Below are positions 53,183 to 62,237 of a stretch of 64,000 nt of DNA, piece by piece. The stretch is from Seribacter sp963934295. GTDB taxonomy: Bacteria > Verrucomicrobiota > Verrucomicrobiia > Opitutales > Seribacteraceae. The translations under genes and the position numbers were made by a program. Below the pieces are notes generated by a model that ran no database searches, was not told the origin of the DNA, and worked only from the letters and a program-made list of their open reading frames with translations. The DNA lies in the NCBI GenBank assembly GCA_963934295.1, contig CAWVXY010000001.1:134661-198660 (forward strand), written 5' to 3'. Each line of letters opens with the position of its first letter. The stretch's first letter is position 1.

Positions 53183-54568
53183 CTAATCCTTCTGGATGCT
53201 CTTTTTTGTTTCAGTATCTAATTCTGGCCAGCGAACAAGTTTTCGATGAAGGGTTCTTCGACTTACCCCCATGAGTTCAGCTGCTTTTGTTCTATTTCCA
53301 CCGGCTTGCAAGAGAGCATTACGTAAAAGTCGTTTTTCATTTTCTTCAATAGAAAGAGATGAAGGAGAATTGGGCAAAGCTGACACTTGATTAATGTTTT
53401 GCTCAAAGAAGCGAGGATCTAAATCGTAAGGCGAAATTACGCTCCCTCTATTTAAAACAACTAAATTTTCACAAAAATTTCTCAATTCTCGAATATTACC
53501 AGGCCAGGAATAAGAATTTAAAATTCCAATAGTTTCTGAATTTAATTGAGGTGAAGGGAAATTATTTTCTTTGGAAAAATGAGATAGGAAATAATCAAGT
53601 AAAAGAGAGATGTCGTCTCCCCGTTCTGATAATGGAGGTAATTCTATAGTGACAACATTTAGTCGATAATAAAGATCTTCCCGAAATTCTCCCTTTTGGG
53701 TCATTTGTAATAAATTCTTATTAGTTGCACAAACTAAACGAGTGTCAATTTCTAGTGTATTTAAACTACCCAATCTTTCGATTGATTTGGTTTCAAGAAA
53801 ACGAAGTAGTTTTACTTGAGTAGCGGAATCAATTTCTCCTATTTCATCCAGAAATAATGTTCCCTTATTAGCAGATTCAAAACGCCCAATTCTTCTTTCT
53901 GTAGCACCTGTAAAAGCTCCCTTTTCATGTCCAAACAACTCACTTTCAAGTAAATTTGATGGAAGTGCGGCACAATGAACAGGTACAAAAGGGCCCCTCG
54001 ATCGATCGCTATTTTGATGAATAGATTGGGCTACCAATTCCTTTCCTGTACCAGTTTGCCCTGTTAACAAAACGGTAGCCTTAGATGGACCGACAAGTTT
54101 GACTTTTTCGAGTACTTGCTCGAGGGCTGGAGATTTTCCAAGTATTCCCTGGAAATTGAACTTTTTATCTAAACGATTATGTAAGTCATTATTCTCTTTC
54201 TTTAACTTCTTGGATTCCAGTCCTCTTTTTATGAGTAAATCTAATTTCTCTAAATTAACTGGTTTTGAAAGAAAATCAAAAGCTCCTCTTTTCATAGCTT
54301 CTACCGCAATATCTACTTCTCCATATGCAGTCATCATGATGCATATTGGATTATTAGAAAGAGAGATGGCTCGATCTATAACTACCATCCCACTTTGATG
54401 CCCCATTCTTAAATCAGTAAGTATTACCTCTAAAGTTTCAGATTCCATTACATTAAAGGCTTCATCGGGACTTGAAGCTAAAAAAACCTCAAAGTTATCC
54501 TCTAGAGCTAATTCTAAACCTTCTCGAGTGTGTTGTTCGTCGTCAACTATAAGCAAATTTGGGTTCAT
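53183..54568 (-). CDS. NtrC-family sigma-54-dependent response regulator
   Basis: A 461-aa transcription activator. An N-terminal receiver domain (about 1-120) has phospho-acceptor Asp52 in LTDLRM. The AAA+ domain (about 140-370) has Walker A GQTGTGKE, the sigma-54-contacting GAFTGA loop and Walker B-type FLDEIGEI. The C-terminal Fis-type helix-turn-helix reads NRTKAAELMGVSRRTLHRKL. It is 8 bp after the sensor kinase gene, so the two form a two-component system; the target genes cannot be read from the window. Confidence 0.94.
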   Translation of the reverse strand: MNPNLLIVDDEQHTREGLELALEDNFEVFLASSPDEAFNVMESETLEVILTDLRMGHQSGMVVIDRAISLSNNPICIMMTAYGEVDIAVEAMKRGAFDFLSKPVNLEKLDLLIKRGLESKKLKKENNDLHNRLDKKFNFQGILGKSPALEQVLEKVKLVGPSKATVLLTGQTGTGKELVAQSIHQNSDRSRGPFVPVHCAALPSNLLESELFGHEKGAFTGATERRIGRFESANKGTLFLDEIGEIDSATQVKLLRFLETKSIERLGSLNTLEIDTRLVCATNKNLLQMTQKGEFREDLYYRLNVVTIELPPLSERGDDISLLLDYFLSHFSKENNFPSPQLNSETIGILNSYSWPGNIRELRNFCENLVVLNRGSVISPYDLDPRFFEQNINQVSALPNSPSSLSIEENEKRLLRNALLQAGGNRTKAAELMGVSRRTLHRKLVRWPELDTETKKSIQKD

Positions 54569-54576
54569 CTTTATCT

Positions 54577-55770
54577 CTATGTTTTAGTAATTTGTGACTC
54601 AAGTAATTTTCGACGGGTAGAATTTCTTGGAAAACGAAGAGTTACAATAGTTCCAGCACCCACTTTACTATCGATACCAACATCGCCACCATGATCTCTC
54701 ATAATTCTATGGACAATCATCATACCAATACCATGTCCACTTTTTTTAGTCGTGTAATAAGGTTCAAAAACTTTGGATAAATCTTCCTTACTAATTCCAG
54801 TCCCATGATCGATTATTTTAACATATACAAAATTCTCTTCAAGACCGGTAACTATTCTGATAGTAGATTTTTTTTTGATTGCTTCTATTGCATTCCCTAG
54901 GACATTAAAAAATACTTGCTTAAGTTGTTCAGAATCACCTTTAATAATTGGCTCCCTAACTCCAGCTTCCATTGATACATTAATTTTATGGACATTTAAT
55001 TCCTCTTTTTTTAATCGTACTGTTTCTTCAATTATATTGAGTAGATTTATATTCTTAAAATCAGGTTCTTGGGGTCGGATAGCTTTTAGAAAGTGTGCTA
55101 TAATTCCGTCAAGTCTTTCGACTTCATTTATACAGGCGGATAAAGATTTATCCGTTTTTTTATTGTTGGGATTTTGTGAAGATAAATTCCGTCTTAAAAC
55201 CTGTAAGTGTATATGTATTGAATTAAGAGGATTACCAAGTTCATGGGCTACTCCGGCAGCAAGATCCATTATACTCGATACTTTTTCGCTTTCTATTCTT
55301 TCATCGAGACTGACTTTTTCTTCGGTTATATCTGTCATTATAATGGCCAATCCAATCTTTTCCGAATCAGTGTTTTTTACAAAAGCTTCTTCAATAGGGA
55401 CTGCGTAAACCCTAATGTAGCGAAGGTCAGGGTATGATATTTCCATTTCCCGAACAATTACCTCCGCTTTTATCCCATCATTACCATGATCGAGGCCAAT
55501 TGCCCTCGCAATTTCTGGAGCAGCACGCAAAAGGGACACATGTCCGGACTGATTATCCTTGAGTCCTATTAACTGCTTTCCCTGAATATTTGCGTAACTA
55601 ATATCACCCTTATCATCTAGCACTAAAATTCCATCACGGATGACATCAAATACAGTTTCTAATAATTTCCTCTCTCTGGCTAAGCGCTGTACGAGAATTC
55701 CAAGATTGACCTCGTCCAAATCATCTAAACGACCGAGTACTCGATCAAGCGGACTTTTTCCCGCTTTCAC
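54577..55770 (-). CDS. Sensor histidine kinase (PAS domain, NtrB-like)
   Basis: A 397-aa soluble kinase: N-terminal helix, a PAS domain (about 35-150; VIRDGILVLDDKGDI), HisKA with phospho-acceptor His176 in GVAHELGNPLNS, and a HATPase domain with N-box NVLGNAIEAI, G1 IIDHGTGI and G2 KKSGHGIGM. There is no transmembrane helix, so the input is cytoplasmic. It partners the sigma-54 response regulator downstream. Its start overlaps the end of the coaB-like gene by 4 bp. Confidence 0.93.
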   Translation of the reverse strand: MKAGKSPLDRVLGRLDDLDEVNLGILVQRLARERKLLETVFDVIRDGILVLDDKGDISYANIQGKQLIGLKDNQSGHVSLLRAAPEIARAIGLDHGNDGIKAEVIVREMEISYPDLRYIRVYAVPIEEAFVKNTDSEKIGLAIIMTDITEEKVSLDERIESEKVSSIMDLAAGVAHELGNPLNSIHIHLQVLRRNLSSQNPNNKKTDKSLSACINEVERLDGIIAHFLKAIRPQEPDFKNINLLNIIEETVRLKKEELNVHKINVSMEAGVREPIIKGDSEQLKQVFFNVLGNAIEAIKKKSTIRIVTGLEENFVYVKIIDHGTGISKEDLSKVFEPYYTTKKSGHGIGMMIVHRIMRDHGGDVGIDSKVGAGTIVTLRFPRNSTRRKLLESQITKT

Positions 55771-56405
55771 TTTATGATTAGTTCTAACATTTGGGTTGCC
55801 AGGTCTTCTTTTTTGGAAAAATCAAGATTAACTCTTTTTCCATCAGATGAAAACAATGTTATTTCATTAAAATCCGAATTAAATCCAATTTTTTTATTAG
55901 AAATATCATTAAGGGCGATCCAATCTAGGTTTTTATTCTTTAATTTTTGTAAAGCATTTTGAACTCCATTTTCAGTTTCTGCCGCAAAACCAACAAGACT
56001 TTGAAACTCTTTCTTCCTTCGCCCCAATTCTTCCAAGATATCGTCATTGGGTATCATTTCAATATTTTGAGGGAATTGATCTTTTTTCTTTTTCTGCTGC
56101 CATTTAAATTTTGGCTTATGATCACATACTGCTGCACACATTATAATTAAATCAGATGAATCATACTTTTCTATCATTGCCCTTCTCATCTCTTCAGCAG
56201 TTTCCACCTTCGTAAGCAAGATTCCATCAGCCGGTTTTATGCTCACAGGACCAGAAACAAGATTCACAACAAAGCCACGCGTATGGGCTTCTTTAGCTAA
56301 AGCATACCCCATCTTACCCGAGGACGGGTTAGAGATAAATCGAACTGGGTCTATCCACTCCCTCGTTGGGCCTGCTGAAATCAGACAATTTAATTTTTTT
56401 GCCAT
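55767..56405 (-). CDS. coaB: Stand-alone phosphopantothenate-cysteine ligase (CoaB-type)
   Basis: A 212-aa DFP-domain enzyme of coenzyme A synthesis joining 4-phosphopantothenate to cysteine. Motifs are SAGPTREWIDPVRFISNPSSGKMG (nucleotide-binding turn and dimer loop, about 10-33) and IMCAAVCDHKP, then LVGFAAET. In most bacteria CoaB is fused to the CoaC decarboxylase as Dfp; here only the ligase is present and no flavin-binding half lies next to it. It shares a transcript with the two-component genes. Confidence 0.85.
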   Translation of the reverse strand: MAKKLNCLISAGPTREWIDPVRFISNPSSGKMGYALAKEAHTRGFVVNLVSGPVSIKPADGILLTKVETAEEMRRAMIEKYDSSDLIIMCAAVCDHKPKFKWQQKKKKDQFPQNIEMIPNDDILEELGRRKKEFQSLVGFAAETENGVQNALQKLKNKNLDWIALNDISNKKIGFNSDFNEITLFSSDGKRVNLDFSKKEDLATQMLELIIK

Positions 56406-56456
56406 GTTATAATGTGAGCGACTTCGTTTTATATTTATGTTGTAAGTAAATTATCA

Positions 56457-57245
56457 ATGAAAGACGATTTAACTAATCATAATAAACCTAAAAAAGAAAG
56501 CATGTGGTTAAACTTAGGTTTTAATTTAATCATTCCAATTTTATTCCTACGGAAAGGAGATGAATGGTTCGGGCCATCATTGGGGAACATACTTGATTCA
56601 CCCAAGGACGGCACTCTTGTTGGCTCTGTCATGCTCTTGTTAGCCATTTCATTTCCAATTGGATACGGAGCTTGGGATTTCTACAGAAGGAGAAAATGGA
56701 ACTTTCTTTCTATTCTAGGTGCCTTGAGTGCCTTTCTTACCGGCGGAATTGGACTTCTTCCGGGCGCCACGGTTTCGATGTTTGCAATTAAGGAAGCTGC
56801 TCTTCCTGCAATTCTTGGACTGCTAACTGTTTTGACCTTAAAAACACAGAAGCCACTTGTTAAATTATTTTTATATAACCCTGATGTCATTCAAGTTGAT
56901 TTAGTGGATCATGCTTTATCAGAGAAGGGTACAACAACTCAATTTAACCAACTTTTAAAAAAATGTACATGGCTTATAGCTTTAACATTTATTATGAGCG
57001 CCTGTTTAAATTATTTTCTAGCACGAGCAATTGTCATAACAGAACCATCGATAGACAAACTTGCATTCAACGATGAAGTTGGAAAAATGATGGGTTGGAG
57101 TTTTCCTATTATAAGCCTCCCTTGTATGATTGTAAGTGCTTATGCGTTTTGGTTACTCGTAAAAGGCATAAAGGGTCTAGCAGGCTTATCCCTTGAAGAG
57201 GTACTCGTTCAAGGTCAGCAATCCGCTAAAACTAAATTACCCTAG
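56457..57245 (+). CDS. VC0807-like multi-pass membrane protein
   Basis: A 262-aa inner-membrane protein with about six hydrophobic helices (roughly 20-40, 55-80, 90-115, 118-140, 178-205, 220-245). The pattern PILFLRKGDEWFG, DFYRRRKWNFLSILGA and GLLPGATVSMFAIKEAALP resembles the VC0807 family of putative transporters, sometimes grouped with intracellular-septation-like proteins. No function is known. It is divergent from the coaB gene and convergent with gltA. Confidence 0.7.
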   Translation: MKDDLTNHNKPKKESMWLNLGFNLIIPILFLRKGDEWFGPSLGNILDSPKDGTLVGSVMLLLAISFPIGYGAWDFYRRRKWNFLSILGALSAFLTGGIGLLPGATVSMFAIKEAALPAILGLLTVLTLKTQKPLVKLFLYNPDVIQVDLVDHALSEKGTTTQFNQLLKKCTWLIALTFIMSACLNYFLARAIVITEPSIDKLAFNDEVGKMMGWSFPIISLPCMIVSAYAFWLLVKGIKGLAGLSLEEVLVQGQQSAKTKLP

Positions 57246-57257
57246 TTTACAGGGGTT

Positions 57258-58544
57258 TTATCTTTTTTCCAACGAGGAATAAGGACGTAATGGAGAACCT
57301 TGATAAATTTGTCTTGGTCGATGTATTTTTTTTCCTGTCTCTGCAATTTCTTTCCAATGGGCAAGCCAACCTGGAGTTCTTCCAATCGCAAAAAGGACAG
57401 TGAACATGTCTGTTGGAAATCCTAATGCCTGTAAAATAATACCACTGTAAAAATCCACATTTGGATAGAGTTTCCTCTCCACAAAATAAGGGTCTTTCAA
57501 GGCCTCTTCTTCCAACCTCCTTGCAATTTCTAGTATAGGACTGGATACCCCCAAAGCCTCGAGTGCATCATCACAAGCTGATTTTAGAATTTTCGCTCGA
57601 GGGTCGTAATTTCTATAAACTCGATGACCAAAACCCATTAAACGAGTTTTGCCCTGTTTTGCTGACTCAATAAAACGACTTCCATCATCTCCCGCATCAT
57701 GAATCTGATTAAGCATTTTGATTACAGCCATATTAGCACCCCCGTGAAGTGGTCCCCAAAGAGCAGAGACGCCACCAGCTAGGGATGCAAATGGATTTGC
57801 TCCTCCCGATGCAATCATTCTACAAGTTGAGGTTGAACAATTTTGTTCGTGATCAGCATGAAGAAGGAAAATTAAATCCAAAGCATTTATAACAGATTTT
57901 GGAATGGACTCAGATCCAGATTCTTTTCCAAACATCATAGAAAGAAAATTCTGGCAATAACTTGCAGCGGGGTCCGCCTCCGGAACCTCTTCGCTCAGTA
58001 GAAAGCGATGCCTAGTCGCAGCAATTGTTCGGACAGTAGAAATAATTAAAGCAGCTGTTTCATCAAAACATTCAAGGTCAGATTTACGATCATTTGTACA
58101 ATAAGCAGGATAAGCACCTCCCAACGACTGTAAGCCGGCAGCTAAGACTCCCATTGGATGGGAGTTCTTTGGTTGGGCATGAATGGCATTAACCACTTCT
58201 TCGGGCAACTTGGAAAATTTAGAAACCCGTTCTTTAAACAAATCCAATTCACTTGCAGAAGGTAATTCTCCATAAATTACTAAATATGAAGTTTCCAAAA
58301 AGTTAGAGCTCGTTGCCAGATCTGCTATATCAAAACCTCGGTAACGTAAAATGCCTTGGTCACCATCAATAAAAGTCACCCTACTTTCGCAAGAACCTGT
58401 ATTGCCATAACCATCATCGAAGGTGATGAACTTACTTTTCTTACGAAGTGAGCTAATATCTACAGCTTTTTCGGATTCAGTGCCTTCAATTATATTTAAG
58501 GCATAGGCGTTTTCGCCAATAGTAAGGGTGGCATCGTTTTCCAT
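57258..58544 (-). CDS. gltA: Citrate synthase
   Basis: Type II, 428-aa citrate synthase, condensing acetyl-CoA and oxaloacetate at entry to the TCA cycle. Active-site motifs are LHADHEQNCSTSTCR, LWGPLHGGANM (His) , GFGHRVYRNYDPRAKIL (His and Arg) and YPNVDFYSG (Asp). The length and the DHEQN form are those of the Gram-negative hexameric type. It follows hisH by 50 bp and may be read through from the his genes or have its own promoter. Confidence 0.95.
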   Translation of the reverse strand: MENDATLTIGENAYALNIIEGTESEKAVDISSLRKKSKFITFDDGYGNTGSCESRVTFIDGDQGILRYRGFDIADLATSSNFLETSYLVIYGELPSASELDLFKERVSKFSKLPEEVVNAIHAQPKNSHPMGVLAAGLQSLGGAYPAYCTNDRKSDLECFDETAALIISTVRTIAATRHRFLLSEEVPEADPAASYCQNFLSMMFGKESGSESIPKSVINALDLIFLLHADHEQNCSTSTCRMIASGGANPFASLAGGVSALWGPLHGGANMAVIKMLNQIHDAGDDGSRFIESAKQGKTRLMGFGHRVYRNYDPRAKILKSACDDALEALGVSSPILEIARRLEEEALKDPYFVERKLYPNVDFYSGIILQALGFPTDMFTVLFAIGRTPGWLAHWKEIAETGKKIHRPRQIYQGSPLRPYSSLEKR

Positions 58545-58594
58545 ATTGATTGGGGTAATATTAAAAGTAGTGGGGTAAAGCTCGGAGGAGTAAA

Positions 58595-59230
58595 TTAAGC
58601 AACTACCTTTTCAAGGAAATTTCGGTAAATTTGCAAACCTTTTGCCTGACTTTTTTCAGGATGAAATTGAGTAGCTAAACAATTATTGTGAAAAATCCCA
58701 CTTATGAAAGGATATCCGTAAGATGTGGTTAATGTACGAAATGTATCATCTTCTGAAACCACATGGTAACTATGGACAAAATAAAATTGATCCCCATCCT
58801 CTAAACCTTCATGGATCGGCTCATTTTTTAAATCTCCCCAATCAACTGAATTCCATCCCATGTGCGGGATTTTATAACTACTGCTCAGAGAGAACTTTTT
58901 TACAAATCCTGGAAATAAACCTAATCCCGCCCTTTCTCCTTCTTCCGACTTCTCGAATAAAACCTGCAATCCCAAGCAAATTCCCAAGAAAGGCTTTTCA
59001 CTTAAAATCCATTCTTTAATGGCCTGAGAAAACCCTGTTCTTTCAAGAGCCTCCATGCACTGATCAAAAGTCCCTTGTCCGGGAAAAACCAACGCATCCA
59101 CATTACTCAATTTATCGGGGTCTTGTAGAATTTGCACTTTAGCACCCAAATGCTCAAACGCTTTGACCACACTCCGAAGGTTTCCAGTTCCATAGTCGAT
59201 TACCCCGAGGCTCTGACCTTTATTCAGCAT
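58595..59230 (-). CDS. hisH: Imidazole glycerol phosphate synthase, glutaminase subunit
   Basis: A 211-aa class I glutamine amidotransferase that supplies ammonia to HisF. The nucleophile Cys is in FLGICLGLQVLF and the His/Glu of the triad in ATQFHPEKS; YGTGNLRS at the start is a HisH signature. Its partner hisF is not in the window. It is 14 bp after hisB. Confidence 0.94.
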   Translation of the reverse strand: MLNKGQSLGVIDYGTGNLRSVVKAFEHLGAKVQILQDPDKLSNVDALVFPGQGTFDQCMEALERTGFSQAIKEWILSEKPFLGICLGLQVLFEKSEEGERAGLGLFPGFVKKFSLSSSYKIPHMGWNSVDWGDLKNEPIHEGLEDGDQFYFVHSYHVVSEDDTFRTLTTSYGYPFISGIFHNNCLATQFHPEKSQAKGLQIYRNFLEKVVA

Positions 59231-59244
59231 TTTTTAAAACTTAC

Positions 59245-59847
59245 TTACTTGGAGAGGGTACCTTTAGTCGAAGGTATTCCACCATCTAACCTAGGTTCCA
59301 CGGCAGTTGCCCGATCAAGTGCTTTAGCAAAACCCTTGAACATTGCTTCTGCTACATGGTGAGGTTCTTTTCCATGCTCCAGACGAATATGTAAATTACA
59401 GCCTGCTTCATTTGCAAATGCTTGAAAAAACTCTTTGAAAAGCAGGATATTAAAATCTCGTACCATAGAAACTGGAGTCGCCGCATCAAATACCAAAAAT
59501 GCTCGATTGCTTAGATCAAGAGCTACCGTAACTAAAGTCTCGTCCATGGGGAGAATAAAAAAACCATAGCGTTTTATCCCTGCTTTATCGCTCAAAGCAT
59601 CCTTAAAAGCTTGTCCTAGGGTGAGCCCCATATCCTCAACAAGATGATGATAATCAATCTCAATATCTCCCTTGGCTTTAATATTTAAATCAAAAAAACC
59701 ATGTTTCGAAAACAATTGAAGCATATGATCTAAGAAAGGTATACCAGTAGATATATCGTTCTGCCCGGAACCATCTAAATTCAATGAAACTGAAATTTGT
59801 GTTTCGTTCGTTTGACGACTTACCGTTGCTGATCTTTTATTTTCCAT
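59245..59847 (-). CDS. hisB: Imidazoleglycerol-phosphate dehydratase
   Basis: A monofunctional 200-aa dehydratase of histidine synthesis, without the phosphatase domain of the enterobacterial fusion. Metal-binding His/Glu motifs are GIPFLDHMLQLFSKHG, DYHHLVEDMG and EPHHVAEAMFK. It starts 28 bp inside the 3' end of hisC. Confidence 0.95.
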   Translation of the reverse strand: MENKRSATVSRQTNETQISVSLNLDGSGQNDISTGIPFLDHMLQLFSKHGFFDLNIKAKGDIEIDYHHLVEDMGLTLGQAFKDALSDKAGIKRYGFFILPMDETLVTVALDLSNRAFLVFDAATPVSMVRDFNILLFKEFFQAFANEAGCNLHIRLEHGKEPHHVAEAMFKGFAKALDRATAVEPRLDGGIPSTKGTLSK

Positions 59848-60917
59848 TTGCTTATCAAATCCAATAGCATATCCATTTCTTCTTGTTTGCCAATACTGAT
59901 TCGTACGAAGGAAGAAGTTAAAGGGTTTTGAGGAAAGTATCGAATAAGCACATTGTTTTCGTTCAGAAAATTAAATAGGTTGAACGCTACTTGCTCTCCA
60001 AATAAACCTCTTAAATCTGTAGGACGAGTAAATAAAAAATTGGCTCCACTTTGATAAGTTTTCCAATTCCAGTCTGTAAAAGTTTCATAGACTTTCTCTC
60101 TTACAGCTATAATTTCTCCCTTCGTCTTTTCAAAATAACCTCTGTCCTTTAACGCTATCTCCGCAACATACTGTGCAAGACGATCCACATTATAAACTTC
60201 TCTTGCCTTGTTTAAAATTGAGATTACATCCGGGGAAGCAAGTGCATAACCAACCCTTAAACCTGCAAGTGAGTATGATTTTGAAAGAGTTCTTGTGATA
60301 ATAACTCGCTCGCTTTCATTTAAAATTGAGAGTGCATTGAACGGAGCAAAATCTGCATAAGCTTCGTCGATAACTAAAATTCCTGAATACTGATTAATGA
60401 CAGAAGAAAATGTAGAGTTATTATAAATTCTTCCAGTAGGGGCATGCGGGCTTGTCAAAAAAAATAAATTCGTACCAGATTGAGAAATAACCTCAGGATT
60501 GATTTCAAATTTGGAATCTGAAAAAGCAAATTTTTTGACTTCCGCTCCCTGCAGGGAACCAAGTACTTCGTATAAGGAATAACTTGGGTCAAGCATGCCT
60601 AGTGGTTTTGAATAATCCGAGAAACACCGAACGCAGAGATTAAGGATGTCATCTGATCCGTTACCTACAATTACCTGCTCATCATCTACATTATGGAGTT
60701 GAGCAATGGTAGACCTTAAAGAATCAGCAGATGAATTAGGGTATCGTGCCAATGAATCAATCTGTTCTAAAATTGATTTGGAAATCTCGGGAGAAGGAGG
60801 GTAGGGGTTTTCGTTTGTATTGAGCTTTATAGTTTGCTCAAAATTAACTGGTTGCTTACCGGGAATATATGGCTTGTGCCGTAATATATTTTGTGTGGTA
60901 AGATCCTTTAATGACAT
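59820..60917 (-). CDS. hisC: Histidinol-phosphate aminotransferase
   Basis: A 365-aa PLP-dependent aminotransferase (fold type I). The start LNTNENPYPPSP, VGNGSDDILN, VIDEAYADF and the PLP-lysine motif TLSKSYSLAGLRVG are family marks. It lies between hisD (17 bp) and hisB (overlapping). Confidence 0.95.
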   Translation of the reverse strand: MSLKDLTTQNILRHKPYIPGKQPVNFEQTIKLNTNENPYPPSPEISKSILEQIDSLARYPNSSADSLRSTIAQLHNVDDEQVIVGNGSDDILNLCVRCFSDYSKPLGMLDPSYSLYEVLGSLQGAEVKKFAFSDSKFEINPEVISQSGTNLFFLTSPHAPTGRIYNNSTFSSVINQYSGILVIDEAYADFAPFNALSILNESERVIITRTLSKSYSLAGLRVGYALASPDVISILNKAREVYNVDRLAQYVAEIALKDRGYFEKTKGEIIAVREKVYETFTDWNWKTYQSGANFLFTRPTDLRGLFGEQVAFNLFNFLNENNVLIRYFPQNPLTSSFVRISIGKQEEMDMLLDLISKWKIKDQQR

Positions 60918-60934
60918 TACTTTACAATTTAAAC

Positions 60935-62230
60935 CTATAATCTGATGGATAATGACCTACCGTGACCATCCAGTTTTTCCATTTGAGAAAAAATATCTAC
61001 TGAGCTCTTTGCTTGGCTGGCTGATTTATGATCATATTGAATAAAACTAGACCGCCTCATAAAATCCTGTAATCGCAAACCAGAAGAAAAACGCGAAGAG
61101 CGTCCAGTTGGTAAAACATGGCTAGGTCCGGCAATAAAATCTCCCAGAGAAGTAGATGTTAAATGCCCAAGAAGGAAGGCTCCAGCGGTAGTGATCGCTG
61201 AGGTAAAGAAATCAATATGATCATTCGCAACCTGAAGTTCTAAATGCTCAGGGGCTATATAATTAGCAATCTCTGCCATTCTTTGATAACTAGGTAGATG
61301 CACTGCTATAAAACCATTTCTTAAAACTCCAGCTATAGCATCCTTATGACTAAGTTGTTCAAGTTGCAGATTTATTTCATTTGAAATTTCAACAAACTGG
61401 CTTTCCTTGGAAAATAATAAATATATCTTTTCTTTACCTGAACCATGCTCTGCTTGGGCAAGCAAAGCCGCAGCAACGAAAGAAGGATTTGATGATGAAT
61501 CTGCTATCACCATTATCTCGCTGGGACCAGGCAATAAATCAATTCCAACGATCCCGTAAACCTGTCTTTTAGCTTCATTAACAAATGCATTACCAGGGCC
61601 AAAAATTTTATCAACCGCTGGAATTGATTTGGTACCATATGCCAATGCACCTACAGCCTGCGCTCCGCCAACTTTATAAATTTCTGTTACACCGAGAAGA
61701 TCTAAAGCGGCAAGCATTTGAGGAGCAATTTTCCCGTCAGAATCAGGAGGGGTTACAACAACAATCTCTTTTACTTTTGCAACTTTTGCGATGGTTACCG
61801 TCATTATCACAGTAGATATTAAGGGTACGTTTCCTCCGGGCACATAAATACCAACACGATTGATCGGATAATGTTTTTCTCCAACTTTTGCCCCATGGAT
61901 ATTTGAAATACTCCAATCTTCAGGAATACTTCTTTCATGAAACAAGGTAACATTTTCAATGGCTTCAAGAATACTAGATTTTTCTGACGCAGAAAGTTGA
62001 TCCCTCGCACATTCAATTTCCTTTTGACTTACCCTCAATTCATCAACACTTAATTTTGCACAGTCATAGAGAAAAGTTCTTTTAAGAACTGCGGAATCTC
62101 CGTTTTGACAAACATCACTAAGAATCTCACTGACAGTACTTATAATTGTTTCGTCCGTGAGGGAAGAAGAACAAAATTTTGCTAATTGATCTGTGAGACT
62201 ATTCTCATCTTTCAAGTAGGTTCTAATCAT
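60935..62230 (-). CDS. hisD: Histidinol dehydrogenase
   Basis: A 431-aa zinc enzyme performing the last two oxidations to histidine. Motifs are VGIYVPGGNVPLISTVIMT, VGGAQAVGALAYGT, GPGNAFVNEAKR, the zinc/catalytic AQAEHGSG and IAPEHLEL, and GPSHVLPTG. It follows guaA by 7 bp. Confidence 0.96.
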   Translation of the reverse strand: MIRTYLKDENSLTDQLAKFCSSSLTDETIISTVSEILSDVCQNGDSAVLKRTFLYDCAKLSVDELRVSQKEIECARDQLSASEKSSILEAIENVTLFHERSIPEDWSISNIHGAKVGEKHYPINRVGIYVPGGNVPLISTVIMTVTIAKVAKVKEIVVVTPPDSDGKIAPQMLAALDLLGVTEIYKVGGAQAVGALAYGTKSIPAVDKIFGPGNAFVNEAKRQVYGIVGIDLLPGPSEIMVIADSSSNPSFVAAALLAQAEHGSGKEKIYLLFSKESQFVEISNEINLQLEQLSHKDAIAGVLRNGFIAVHLPSYQRMAEIANYIAPEHLELQVANDHIDFFTSAITTAGAFLLGHLTSTSLGDFIAGPSHVLPTGRSSRFSSGLRLQDFMRRSSFIQYDHKSASQAKSSVDIFSQMEKLDGHGRSLSIRL

Positions 62231-62237
62231 AAAAAAC

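Noticed and set aside
54875..55408. 177-codon plus-strand frame opposite the histidine kinase
   Set aside because: Antisense of the HisKA/HATPase region, which carries all kinase motifs.
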